62,045 nt of DNA from Chara braunii. Its lineage: Eukaryota; Streptophyta; Charophyceae; Charales; Characeae. Both the position numbers and the translations under genes were made by a program. The notes under the pieces were generated by a model that saw nothing but the letters and a program-made list of their open reading frames with translations, was not told the DNA's origin and ran no database searches. Shown in pieces: positions 21,665-31,189 of this stretch; positions within the stretch are counted from its first letter, which is position 1; each line of letters opens with the position of its first letter. The stretch covers positions 900,566 to 962,610 of the forward strand of contig BFEA01000113.1 in NCBI GenBank assembly GCA_003427395.1, read 5' to 3'.

Positions 21665-22430
21665 AGTGCTAGGCCATTCAACTTAGAAACAATGTCTCGC
21701 ATGCCTTTAGGATATACACGAACATGTTACACAACCTTTTTTTTATTCTTTGGGCATGTGACTAGACCATTCAACTTAGAAACAATGTCTAGTCGCTCTG
21801 AACTGTTTAATATTCAAAGTTTAATAATGTTCTGACTTTGTTTTCAAAAGAAATGAAAGTATGGGCATGGGACTGAGTCATTCAACTTAGAAACAATGCT
21901 CAGCTTGCCCAAATTATTTTCAATTATACTCATTATTTTCCTTTATCTTTTTAATGATATGGCTTAAGTGTTGGACCATTCAACTTAGAAACAATGACCA
22001 ACTGCCAGTTCGCATGCAAGCATAGGTAAAGTATTTTCTTATTTATACCCAGTTTATACTTATGTGCATGGTTTTCAGACTAAACGTTCAGCTTAGAAAC
22101 AATGTTTAGCCTTAGACCAGTATTCCTCACCAAAAAATAAACAAAAGACTGAATCATTCAACTTAGAAACAATGTCCAGTCTATCCTTAAACCATTCAAA
22201 GCATGAAGTTGGATTCTTTAGTCCACCTTCAGCCAGAAACCCCAAAAAAAACAGACAGAACGAGCCATTCACTTAAAAACAATGCTTGGTCCCACAGACC
22301 AGTCAGGTAAACCCAAAAAAATAAACACAGCAACCAGACCATTCAGCTTAGAAACAATGCCTGGTCCTTCAGAAAACAATCAAATAAACATAGCCCTGGG
22401 CCATTCAGCTTAGAAAGAATGCCCAGTCCT
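21665..22430. repeat. Stem-loop array H, right (about 9 units)
   Basis: The core CCATTCAACTTAGAAACAATG recurs at about 21672, 21767, 21878, 21976, 22086, 22155, 22265, 22339 and 22401. Flanking arms pair within most units but differ between them: ACTAGAC/GTCTAGT (21761-21793), GTTGG/CCAAC (21970-22002), CTAAAC/GTTTAG (22080-22109), AGACTG/CAGTCT (22147-22182), CTGGGC/GCCCAG (22396-22426). The 21863-21910 unit also has an outer GGGCA/TGCCC pair, as in the left array. Confidence 0.88.
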
Positions 22431-22950
22431 TAGTTGACCCAGTCAAACGCATGCAATCTGCCTTCCTCCCACCTTCCCCCAGTTCATCCCTTAATCTGCT
22501 TTCAGTCAAAATAAAGAGAAACTTAGCCTTTTCACACACCTTTCTTCCATTTAGTCTGATTGAATCTTGAAAGAAAGCAAAATCATAGTGGATCACATAC
22601 GTACAATCAGTCAAAGAAAAGAGAAATAGTGAAACAGGGGTATAGTGGGGTCATACAGATAAAAAAAGATATACCTGATGGTTCCCTGCCTCAAGAACCT
22701 CGCCTAGGTTCTGGCAGAGCTCTCGCAATCGGTGGGTGGACTTCCCACAGAGTTTTGCTGCGGCCCTACGGGTTGCAATCTCGCATGCCGCCTTCCTCTC
22801 AGAGCCAATAGACCAGACTTAGAGTCAGAAGGGAAGAAGAAGAAACTTTAAGTCTCTCAGATCCAAGGGAGGTGCATTCAGACTCGCATAAGAGGACCTT
22901 GTTTCCTTGATGCGCCTGAGGGCCCCGCAATGGCATCCAAGACGTGCTGC

Positions 22951-24838
22951 AGCCTGGTCAACTAAGGTCAGACTGTCGCTGTTGACTGTCCGACGACTTT
23001 CCAAGTTGCAACGAAGATTCTCTCCACCTTAACGAACTCAGCCACTTCGTAAAACTTGTGGTAAAAAATGCCAAGGCCACTGCTCAAGACATCAGCCGTG
23101 CACAACGAACACAAGAACTATGCGCAGTAACAGAGGTTTGTAGCAGCACATAACATGAGGCACAACTTTATGCAACAACACAGCGATACGCAACAAAACA
23201 CTGTGTTATAGTGCTGCACATTAGTATCACGGTAAGACCTGGTCGGAGAGAGCACAACTTTACCGTGCAGAAAAACCTAAGTATTGCAGACATATGTGGC
23301 ACAGGCTAGTTGTATCATGCTGGCGGTTAGAATCAAGCTAGTCTTAGTCACTTGTTGGCTCAGGTAGGACGTCTGCACTTATCTCCTAGCAGTCGCGCTA
23401 CTCCGGCAAAACTCCCTGCTTGTCTCTCCTTTTATTCCCGTCGTGTTGCTTACTCCCCCTCCCCGCGCCTATCTTTCTTCTCGCTTTCAACGCACCTTGA
23501 CTCTAATCCCCTCCCAAGTTCGCTCGATTCCCACTATCAGCAGCACGAAGGGCACAATTGTGATGACAGATAGCAGAAACTCAGCAGCACGAGGGGCACA
23601 ATCGTGTTGAAAGACTGCAGGAGCTCAGCGGTACGAAAGGCGCAATCGTGATGAGAGACAACTGTGACTCCAACAACTCCACTGCATGATCATAGCGAGA
23701 TGGGAGGGTTGAACCCTTTCCCCTACCAAAATGTGCAAAAATGAGAATGGATCTTTCGCTAGAACCCGAAAATATACAGTCGCGCCGATCACCATGATGA
23801 GGAGTCGATGAAGATCACGAGCACGAACCACTTGCGAACGAATTCAGCGACAAAAAAAACGATCGTCGTGTTCAGACCATAAGTACGATGACGTCAAACG
23901 CTCAGAGATGAGCATGACAAGGGGCAAAATTATCGACAAGTAGTCTACTCCAGTTCACTGTATACCAACACAAACGAACCTTCCGAACCTTCCGCTTAAA
24001 CATGAACAGATACAGGTCTAACTTCCGCCTTTTTCCACTCGCTGTTGCCAGCCCCTCGTAGCCACTAACGCCTATTCTAACTAGACTAATAACTAAATTT
24101 CTAATCTAACTCCTCTATCGGATTCGCTTTGCTTTAGAACCTGGGTTTTGACTCTTACTTCGTCAAAACTCATCAAGGAATGAAAATACTATGGGCTTCT
24201 TCCCTTTTTCATCACTCCCTTCTTCGTTCTCACCATCTCCCGCGCACCATCCTTCCTCGTAGCTCCAACACTACTAACTCCTTAGCTAAAACTAAGCTTA
24301 GATTTGAGTTCATCATAGTCTAAAACCCCTGGCTACACCTCTCCTTGCCCTGATCTCACCTGTAGGTGGGTAAAATCTCGCTCTTGCACTCTCGCCATAG
24401 CTCCCTTAGTCGCAACTCATGACTATCGTAGCGCCGAAAGTGCGTTCGAGTTACAGATTCCGACTCAGTAGATCAATTCGCCCGGGGTTATAACCTCGAG
24501 ATTCCCTTCTCCCCCACTTGAATCGACTAAGGAACGATTGAACTCCACTTCTCTGCTGTATTCTTCCGTTATCCGTTTCCCATCTCCGATTGCACCTTAC
24601 ACCGGTCCCCGTCCAGGTTCACTCATTTTTATTTTCTCGCCCGTTTTTACTAACTATCTGTGCGCTTGTTTTCCTTTTCACCCCCCTTTAACGCACTCTT
24701 CGACCAGCATCCGTCTCTCTTTGTTCGGTAGCAGCAGCCCACTACCCTAGCTCCTCACCAGCTCTCTGCCCTGCACTTAGCGCAGCCTTCGACACACAGC
24801 GTCCAACTCTGATAGAAGCAAAAATTGAGGGAGCAAGG
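22951..24838. other. Right outer arm: repeat DNA, no gene
   Basis: No protein-like frame. AGCAGCACGARGGGCACAAT is loosely repeated three times between 23538 and 23650. Faint reverse-orientation similarity to 13.6-15.9 kb includes a 25S-like stretch at about 24485-24540 (minus) and GATGGGAAACG on the minus strand at about 24586-24596, matching 13633-13643. Confidence 0.5.
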
Positions 24839-24846
24839 AAAAAAAA

Positions 24847-24950
24847 GCAGATCGCTCGGGCCCTCCCTCGTTTTATGTGCGTCATCCTTGTGTAGGGGCC
24901 ATGCTAATCTTCTCTGTATCATTCTAAATTTAGTGGACGTCTCGGAGGAC
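24847..24950 (-). ncRNA. U6 snRNA-like sequence (probable pseudogene)
   Basis: On the minus strand 104 bases match U6 spliceosomal RNA from end to end. They comprise a GTCC...GGAC-like 5' stem region, GATACAGAGAAGATTAGCAT, which contains the ACAGAGA box and the AGC triad, then GGCCCCTACACAAGGATGAC, and a 3' part ending before eight T residues (A-run at 24839-24846). Length is normal for U6. Differences include CTACACAAGG for CTGCGCAAGG and a disturbed 3' stretch. I see no TATA or USE-like element upstream (24951-25030), so I favour a retro-copy over an active gene. Confidence 0.8.
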
Positions 24951-25218
24951 AGATCGGCAGTTCCACGATTAGGACTGCCCAAGATCAGATCCAATACTGG
25001 ATCTGTATTCCTATTGCCACAGGGTGAGCTAATTGAACCAGATTGGATGATGCAGCTACCGACACCGATTCAAGCCCCTCGTCACCGCACTCCAGGCTCA
25101 CCCCACTTAGTCCTAGTTTCCACCACCTCAGGCTTTCAATTGGCAACTCCTACGTAGGCAACTGAACACTATGCTCGCAGGCGCAGGCCTGCTGCAGGCC
25201 TAGATATGAGCCACGGTA

Positions 25219-25318
25219 GACCGGCCCTAAATACAGATCTTGGTGGTAGGATCAAATATTCAAACGAGAATCTTTGAAAACCGGAGTGGAATAGGGTCCC
25301 GTCCGGCTGACCCTTGCA
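25219..25318 (+). pseudogene. 25S rRNA-derived fragment, sense piece
   Basis: CAGATCTTGGTGGTAGGAT followed by CAAATATTCAAACGAGAATC and TTTGAAAACCGGAG matches the conserved large-subunit rRNA block that normally reads CAGATCTTGGTGGTAGTAGC and continues in the same order. In intact rRNA this is near position 1700. It abuts an antisense piece from near position 900-1000. Confidence 0.8.
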
Positions 25319-25535
25319 GTCCACGGCCTGCCCCAGTGCATGGTCCGCCATCTTTCTTGTCCCAACAGGAACGCACATACTTAAATCATTCACAACAGAT
25401 CGTGGACGGCAAGCCAGGCACCCACAACGGGCCCACGCTACCCAAGCCCCCTCGCCTCGTGAGCCAATCACCCACGGTCGCATGTACGTTGAGCCCCTCG
25501 GTCCACGTTTCAAAGCAGTCAGGATAGCGAAATTC
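25319..25535 (-). pseudogene. 25S rRNA-derived fragment, antisense piece
   Basis: Read on the minus strand, CTTTGAAACGTGGACCGAGG near 25515 matches the CTTGAAACACGGACCAAGG block, and CCTGTTGGGACAAGAAAGATGGCGGACCATGC near 25325-25365 matches the following conserved block around GGGACCCGAAAGATGGTGAA. The order is correct on minus. Together with the sense piece this makes an inverted mosaic, so it is a pseudogene. Confidence 0.78.
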
Positions 25536-25983
25536 CGCCAGCATCCCGAACATGCAAGAGTCCCGTAGGTCAACCAAAGGAGGCGTGCTCTCAAGGTCCT
25601 CATCCACCGCGACGACTCCTAAATCCAGCGTTGCGTCAGAGTCAAGGAATGCCGGAGCAAAATAATAATCATACAATTATAACTCATAAAAAATACTTAG
25701 GAAAAATTTAATCGTCAGAATATGACGAGCAAGGAAAAAGAACCGTTAGTACTGTTCTTACGCCACTGGCGACAAAACCAAGGGGGCTAACCTCGTCGGG
25801 CCCTCGACCCCATGGTTCCTTCGCGCCTCTCCAATGCTCCCGTGTCGTCGCTCGCCAACTTCGATCCCTGAATCTCCTTGTTGAAGGTCCAACATCGTAA
25901 GCAATAGTGTTAGGCCCAATGCTGGGTCTAGTCTTGACGGATGCCTAAATGAACGGATACTGCGTGACTCCCAAACCTACCGA
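25536..25983. other. No gene seen
   Basis: Mixed-composition DNA between the rRNA patches and an LTR2 end. No motif I can name. Confidence 0.4.
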
Positions 25984-26100
25984 TGTGAGGAAACCCCGGG
26001 AGGGGTCGGCTGCCGTTCGCTGAAGCCAAGGGCTGCGGCGTCTGTCACCCGCCGTGCCCGCTTCCGAGGTCCTCAATGACCAACAGGGTGTGGGGTTTAT
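25984..26100 (-). mobile_element. LTR2 3'-end fragment
   Basis: On the minus strand GGCACGGCGGGTGACAGACG, then CAGCCCTTGGCTTCAGCGAA, then GGGGTTTCCTCACA match the last about 80 bases of the LTR at 43333-43911 almost base for base, and stop at the same CACA terminus. Flanking sequence beyond differs, so this is a solo or truncated LTR end. It independently fixes the 3' boundary of LTR2. Confidence 0.82.
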
Positions 26101-26880
26101 TCTGCCTGTCTCATCCCCACTGAGCACTGCACTTAAGATTTCTCGTGCTCATTAAAAGAATTGATAAAAGGGATTTAAATCATAATACTTAATTCGTTTT
26201 TTCACATCCGAGACTGGAGTTGTAGCTGCTCATGGCGTTTCCTCGCATCAAGTCTCAAATTAGAAGATTAATTCCTTATTTTTGAATATCTCATAAAGAG
26301 GGAATCTTGCACGCTCGCTTAAGCCTTGTTCGCCTTCGTCAAATAACAACTAATCTTGATAATATTATCCTCATTAGATGGGTGTTGAACATGTTACACT
26401 GTCGGGGCAAATAGGGTATTTGCCGGGGATTTTTAACGTCGGACGCTGTCCGACTCTTTTGTGGAATTGAAGGGCTTGATGAGACTCGAGTTGCCAAACA
26501 TTTTTTCAGACCAGACATATGGCTGAAATATTAAAAGTTTCCGAGCTTTAGTCCAGACACTTGTGGCGTCCGGGAGTGACAGCAGTAAGCGGCAGTGCTT
26601 CGCTTTTGTCGAGGCCGCAGGAACGTGTGGACATGGGAACGCTAGGGCTAGTCCTATTATACCTAAAATAGTGTCGCGCGACTGCTAAGCCGCGCGATTC
26701 AGGGTCTACGTACGCAAAAAAACGAACGGTCGCGCCGTGGCACAGAAGGAATACGAAGTTTTTTTTTGGATCGCGGGCGTGGACCTCGAGCCAAGGGAGG
26801 CCAGCAGGCCAATGCCGAGGCCTACCCGCTAGGTGACCTCGGAGCTATGGTGGACAACCATCCACGGGAAGGCCACACGG
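26101..26880. other. No gene seen; two short perfect hairpins
   Basis: GGCAAATA-GGG-TATTTGCC lies at about 26407-26425 and GTCGGAC-GCT-GTCCGAC at about 26439-26455. Otherwise AT-rich to mixed DNA without a coding signal. Confidence 0.5.
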
Positions 26881-26881
26881 A

Positions 26882-26981
26882 GGCAGGGCCTGCAAGGCCA
26901 CAGGCAGGCAGGGCCTACCAGGCCACAGGCAGGCAGGGCTTACAGGGCCGCAGGCAGGTAGGGCCTGCAAGGCCACGACAA
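26882..26981. repeat. 25-bp tandem repeat, 4 copies
   Basis: Units begin at 26882, 26907, 26932 and 26957 with consensus GGCAGGGCCTGCAAGGCCAC plus AGGCA. Each contains a GGCCT/AGGCC self-complementary core. Confidence 0.9.
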
Positions 26982-27023
26982 GGGGAATAGAGAGGGGGTG
27001 AAACTCTTCTTATAGAACAACTA

Positions 27024-27134
27024 CTCCTATCACTGTCGTGATAGGAGCTAACCCAGTAGGTTATCATACGTGACTCGTACCCAGCGGATACCGGGATCGA
27101 ACCTGAAATGCTGTGTTCTACTGGGCATAGCTCC
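27024..27134. repeat. Hairpin cluster with a foldback unit
   Basis: A perfect hairpin CTCCTATCAC-TGTC-GTGATAGGAG occupies 27024-27047. Overlapping it, GGAGCTAACCCAGTAG (27044-27059) pairs with CTACTGGGCATAGCTCC (27118-27134) to form a 91-base foldback. Its loop contains GGTTCGATCCC on the minus strand (27093-27103), a match to a Pol III B box. It is not foldable as a tRNA because the T-loop is in the middle. Confidence 0.7.
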
Positions 27135-27149
27135 TTTTGGAGCTGTGTC

Positions 27150-27257
27150 ACTTAATAGATGGCCGCTGAGATCACACGGTCGAGATAGGTCACGCCGAGA
27201 GTAGCATGACCTCTGCGCAAGGATGGCAAGCATAAATCGAGAAAAGGCCCAAAATTA
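27150..27257 (+). ncRNA. Second U6-like sequence (degenerate)
   Basis: TAGCATGACCTCTGCGCAAG at about 27201 followed by GATGGCAAGCATAAATCGAG, AAAAGGCCC and a T-rich end match the 3' two thirds of U6 snRNA closely. The 5' third, including the ACAGAGA box, is not recognisable. I call it a truncated U6 pseudogene; the 5' boundary is uncertain. Confidence 0.65.
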
Positions 27258-27302
27258 TTTTGCGATCCCGACTGGGATCGAACTTGGGCCTGGCTGTTAC
27301 GA

Positions 27303-27324
27303 CTCGTGGCTGAAAAGCCACGAG
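27303..27324. repeat. Perfect 9-bp hairpin with GAAA loop
   Basis: CTCGTGGCT-GAAA-AGCCACGAG. It follows a second inverted B-box-like string (GGGATCGAACTTGGG at about 27274). Confidence 0.88.
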
Positions 27325-27433
27325 GAAGTGACAAGCTGCTGGCATAAGCGAACGAAAAAATAATCAGGGGAAAAAAAATAAAGAATCGAAAACTAACTAG
27401 AGGTGGAGCGCCATACGACGCATCGGGAAGTGG

Positions 27434-27493
27434 CTGGGGCTTTTAGCCCCAGTGCTCCAAACAGTCGCCCGTGGAATCGGGCGACCGTTTTTT
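27434..27493 (+). terminator. Two perfect hairpins followed by T6
   Basis: CTGGGGCT-TTT-AGCCCCAG (27434-27452) and GTCGCCCG-TGGAAT-CGGGCGAC (27464-27485) are followed by a T6 run (27488-27493). In a eukaryote this is not a known Pol II terminator; a T-run after a stem could end a Pol III transcript. The structure is certain, the role is inference. Confidence 0.45.
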
Positions 27494-27689
27494 CTACACA
27501 AGGTGAGTTCGTTTTGATTTTTTTGTTTTGTTTTTCTTCTTTTTCCTAGATTTTATTTTAGATTTCCGTTTAGATTTTGACTTTTTCTTTTCTTAGATTT
27601 TGTTTGGATTTTGTTTTTTCTTTTTTTTTATTATTCTTTTTTATATTCTAACACTCGTTCGTTTCCAATGAACGGGTCGTGACTGTTCT

Positions 27690-27935
27690 TGATTGTTTTA
27701 TCGGACTTCCACCGACTCATCAGGAGGCTGAGCCTCGACAACCATCGGCAGGATGGCAAAGTAAGATGAATCAGCCGCATGAACGCGACTGTATTCAGGC
27801 ATGATGGGGGGGATCCCACAGAGAGAGGGGATGAAGTGACTGGGTAGGCTGTTTCGTCGGATTTACATCGACTCATAAGGGGGTTGTGCCCTGACAGCCC
27901 ATTTGCGGATGGGCTGATGCATCTGCCACACTAGG
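27690..27935. repeat. Imperfect direct duplication (about 160-bp spacing)
   Basis: TGTTTTATCGGACTTCCACC, GACTCATCAGGAGG and GACAACCATC (27694-27745) recur in changed form as TGTTTCGTCGGATTTACATC, GACTCATAAGGGGG and GACAGCCCAT (27850-27903). Confidence 0.6.
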
Positions 27936-28245
27936 TGGGTATGTGCGGAGGCATCGTGAGACTCTCTGCCTACGATTCAGGTGAGTTCGTTTTTTTTTTT
28001 TGTAGGTTTTTTGTTTTTGTCGTTCTTTGCTTAGTCTTATTTTTTTCTTTTTCTTTTGTTTTTGTTCTTAATTCCCCCTCCTCCCCCTGAGCGTCGTGGT
28101 AGCAAAGAGCTGCGCCCGTTCGTACCTAGAAACAGACAGCAGCTCTCTGTGATTGCCCGAACCTGACACTTTTAGTGTCCAGGTGTGGGCACGTTCAAAG
28201 AAGGTAGGGTTAGTAGGGAATTGGAAGGGAAGGAAAAGAGAGGTA

Positions 28246-28265
28246 ACGGCCACGTACGTGGCCGT
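28246..28265. repeat. Perfect 20-bp palindrome
   Basis: ACGGCCACGTACGTGGCCGT equals its reverse complement. It lies in a purine-rich stretch (28200-28350). Confidence 0.92.
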
Positions 28266-28859
28266 GAATTCAGACTAGATAGGAAGGTAAAAAGGAAGAA
28301 GAAGAAAGGAAAGAAAAGAAAGGAAGAAAAAAAAAGGGAAACGGCCACGAATATAGTCGAGGCCGTGGAACAGGTGCAACCCCCCGATGCTTCTAGGGGC
28401 TGACGGGACTGCGCCTGTTCAGTTGAAGAGGCTGCAGAGAATAGCTAGGTACAACCATTTCATGGAGTATGTGGCCTGCAGGAAAGGCCAGATGCTTCCG
28501 GGAATGGATGACCTTGGTTCCCATAGGGGAAAACCAAGGCTCAAAGCTCCTGGTCATCGATTTAGATCAAGGGCCAAGAGCTCTGATGAATTTTTGTTTG
28601 GCTGTGGGCAAGGCAACTGCCCACATGCCTTCAACTGGCTATTAAAGTCAGCACTCCACCCAACAGTCTCACACTTGTGGCAGTGCTGCTGGGGCATTCA
28701 CTTGAGTGAATGCTGGCTGGCTGCTGCTGTGGGGCGGTGCTGCCGGTGGAGATGCTAGAATGGAGAATGGAGGTCTACAGGATGAAGGGAGACATTGCTG
28801 GAGGAGGAAAAGGGAGGCTGCTATAGCCACCTCTTCATTTGGTGAAGTGCAGGGGAGGT

Positions 28860-29135
28860 GCTGCCTGCAGAGCGCGGCTGCGGCAGCTGTTTTTGCTGCG
28901 GTGCAGGGGAGACTCTGCCCGTTTTGCACGACGACAGCTTGGAATTTTTGGCAGTGTTGCGGGAACGCTGCTAATTTTTTCAGCACAGTTGTGATTGTTT
29001 TGGCAGTGACGCGGAAGCACTGCCGAATTCTTGCGGTGGCAGCATTGGTTTTAACGGCAGTGGTGCGAAAGCGCTGCCGGATTTTTGCGGCAGCAGTATT
29101 GGTTTTAACGGCAGTGGTGCGGAAGCGCTGCCGGG
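28860..29135. repeat. GGCAG hairpin repeats
   Basis: Four related hairpins follow at about 52-55-base spacing: GGCAGTG with a mismatched arm at about 28950, GGCAGTG...CACTGCC at 29002-29024, GGCAGTG...CGCTGCC at 29056-29078 and at 29110-29132. Loops are GYGCGGAAG-like. The CACTGCC/CGCTGCC difference preserves pairing (A-T against G-T). Open frames on both strands here are A/V/R-rich and are by-products of the repeat. Confidence 0.75.
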
Positions 29136-29139
29136 TTTT

Positions 29140-31185
29140 CATGGCGGTGGTATCGACATTATTTTTTTGAGGTTATGCTGGCGGCACGTCGGCAACACTA
29201 TTGTGAGGGAAGATTGCTGCGGGTCTTCTGCGTCACAGTGGGGGCAATTTTTTGTGTGTGATCAGGTGGTGGTGTTGCGGGGCAGCCATGATACCGGTTT
29301 TGACAGTGCAACAAGTAGTGGTCCGCAATTATTTTTGTGGTACATGGCGGTTATGGTGGATTTCGGTGTGACCTGGTGGATGGACTGACAGTGGTGCATA
29401 TTTGGGAATGTGCGGCAGTGGTGCGTGGGGTGACGACATGCAGAAAGTGCAGAGCGGTTGCACGCGGCGAAGTAATTATGGGGCTCGCGGCGCCTGTGGG
29501 TTTCACCAGGGGCCACCTTTATTTTTTTTGCGGCGCGCAGTGCGAGCGGTTTTGAGTTCTGGACCATCTGGTATTGTGGCGATGGTGTGGGACTGCCTTG
29601 AGACCATCTCGGACCATTTCGAGACTAGGTGGGACTAATTGTTGTGATCGGGACCGCCATGTTGGCAAGGTTATTGCGAGCGGACGTGATGAGAGGCGGC
29701 GTGGACTTGCGGCTGGTTGGGGAGTAGCTTTGGTGGTCAAGATGCAATTGAGACTGTGTCAGGACGTTGGGATATTGAGACCACGTGAAAACTTATTTGT
29801 GAGGACACCCTCCTGGAGGGCTACCTCGCTTGAGTTGTGTTGTGGCCCAACCGCTGCTCACTTGAGCACTTGGAGAAAGAGGCGGTCGTCGTTCAGTGGA
29901 ACAGGCGTAAGCTGTGGAGCTGCGAGCTGCACATTTTCAGCTATAATGACGATTATTTTTTTCAAATTTGATTGGCATATTACTCAGCTTTCTTGAGTGA
30001 GCCGATTCAAGCTTCATTTAAGGTCAGTTGAATGACTCAGATTTCCCGTCACACCTGTGTGAACCCACACTTTGCTTGACCCTGTTGTTTTGAACGTCCG
30101 AAAGAAAAGGTGGAGAAAGTTGTGCTAGTCATGCATGGAATGGAAAGGTCTGACGTGAGTCTTGGATTGTACTGTTTCTTTTGAACTTGTTTTTTATGCA
30201 GGTTGTGCAGGTAGGTAGAAGGATGCTTGCAAAGAAGATTGATTATGCTTATCTGAGAGAAGGAAAACTGATTGTTTTCCCTTTACTTCTCACCTACATG
30301 GATGTCAATAAGGACTTGTTGTTATGAAAAAGGTTAATTCAATGCATGTCGTAAAATGTATATGATTGAAATAAAGCAGTTGAGGTCAAATGGACTTAAT
30401 CTTTCCCCTAGGATTGACACTTTCTATCCCGAATGACCTTTTATACCTGTACCTGTCCAAATGATTCTTATTTTCTGTTTCCTCTGATTCTTTTCGTCTA
30501 AGTTACCATGAACTTATGAGGGAAAATAACAAATGAAATCTACTTGCAGTGGACGCATCCACTATTTCTATGAAGCATCTGGGGCGGGGGTTCGTTGCTT
30601 CAGGAGCCGGCCCTGTTATCGACCCGGAGTGGATCGTTATACGGGGGGTACTTGCTGGTTCGGTGGAGACGGTCCGACTTCTGAGATCCGAGCCTTGTGC
30701 TCAGGCGAGGAGGAGTACCCCAGACCACTTCCTAGAGGGAGAAGCATGCAACACTTCAAGCAATGCCCCTGATCAAGAATCATTCGCACGGGATCTTGTC
30801 ATCCAAAAAGATAGGAAATGGATGAAAACATGTATGTGTGTCGAATCTTAGGTCGACGGTAGGCTGAAATGAATAACTTTGGCATCGCATCTCATCAAGT
30901 CAAAATTGAGGTTGTACGACTATCATGTTGGCAACATCAATGTTATTTCGGTAGCCAACTCCTTGTTGTCGGTTGTATGATTGTTTTGTTGAGTTCGACT
31001 TGAGGTGGTCGGGGTTTATTTTGATATTGTATTATTGGATGGTTCATATGATGATTCGATTTCTTTAGTTATCATTTCATATTGGATATATATTTGTCGA
31101 CTACGGTCGATTCCTTTTTATATAATTATACGTGTGGTTGTTGTAACTTTTGTTTGACTGTGTGTCTAAGGGACTAGGAAGATTG
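29140..31185. other. No convincing gene
   Basis: Several short frames (for example 30533-30851, 80-100 codons in two frames) lack family features and have mixed composition. The stretch from 30000 to 30530 is AT-rich. Nothing is named. Confidence 0.45.
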
Positions 31186-31189
31186 GGTT

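Larger units (their letters stand above)
19643..22950 (+). repeat. Right arm of giant inverted repeat (core part)
   Basis: Order on the plus strand: TATA block and module A (19643-20030), module D (20100-20650, with a long run of short open frames but no protein-like one), C repeats (20860-21400), H stem-loop array (21665-22430), and the conserved distal blocks at 22.70 and 22.92 kb. It is collinear with the left arm read in reverse. The A-D-C part has a third copy at 39.90-42.05 kb. Confidence 0.85.

Noticed and set aside
24965-25010. AAGATCA followed by ATCTGTATTCCTAT, loosely like the 5' part of U2 snRNA next to the U6-like copy
   Set aside because: Needs several insertions to align, contains a simple palindrome of its own, and the rest of U2 is absent.
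27044-27134. tRNA gene suggested by pairing 7-base ends and GGTTCGATCCC
   Set aside because: The B-box lies in the middle of the 91-base foldback, not next to the acceptor end, and no anticodon arm can be formed.
27261-27290. tRNA-like GGGATCGAACTTGGG
   Set aside because: No matching D-arm or anticodon arm at the right distance on the minus strand.
28387-29170. Frames of 123-157 codons around the GGCAG repeats
   Set aside because: Both strands are open because of GC-rich hairpin repeats; no motif and A/V/R or T/A-rich composition.
30533-30851. Overlapping 79- and 100-codon frames as a possible small gene
   Set aside because: Two frames compete, neither has a recognisable motif, and no paralogue is visible in the window.
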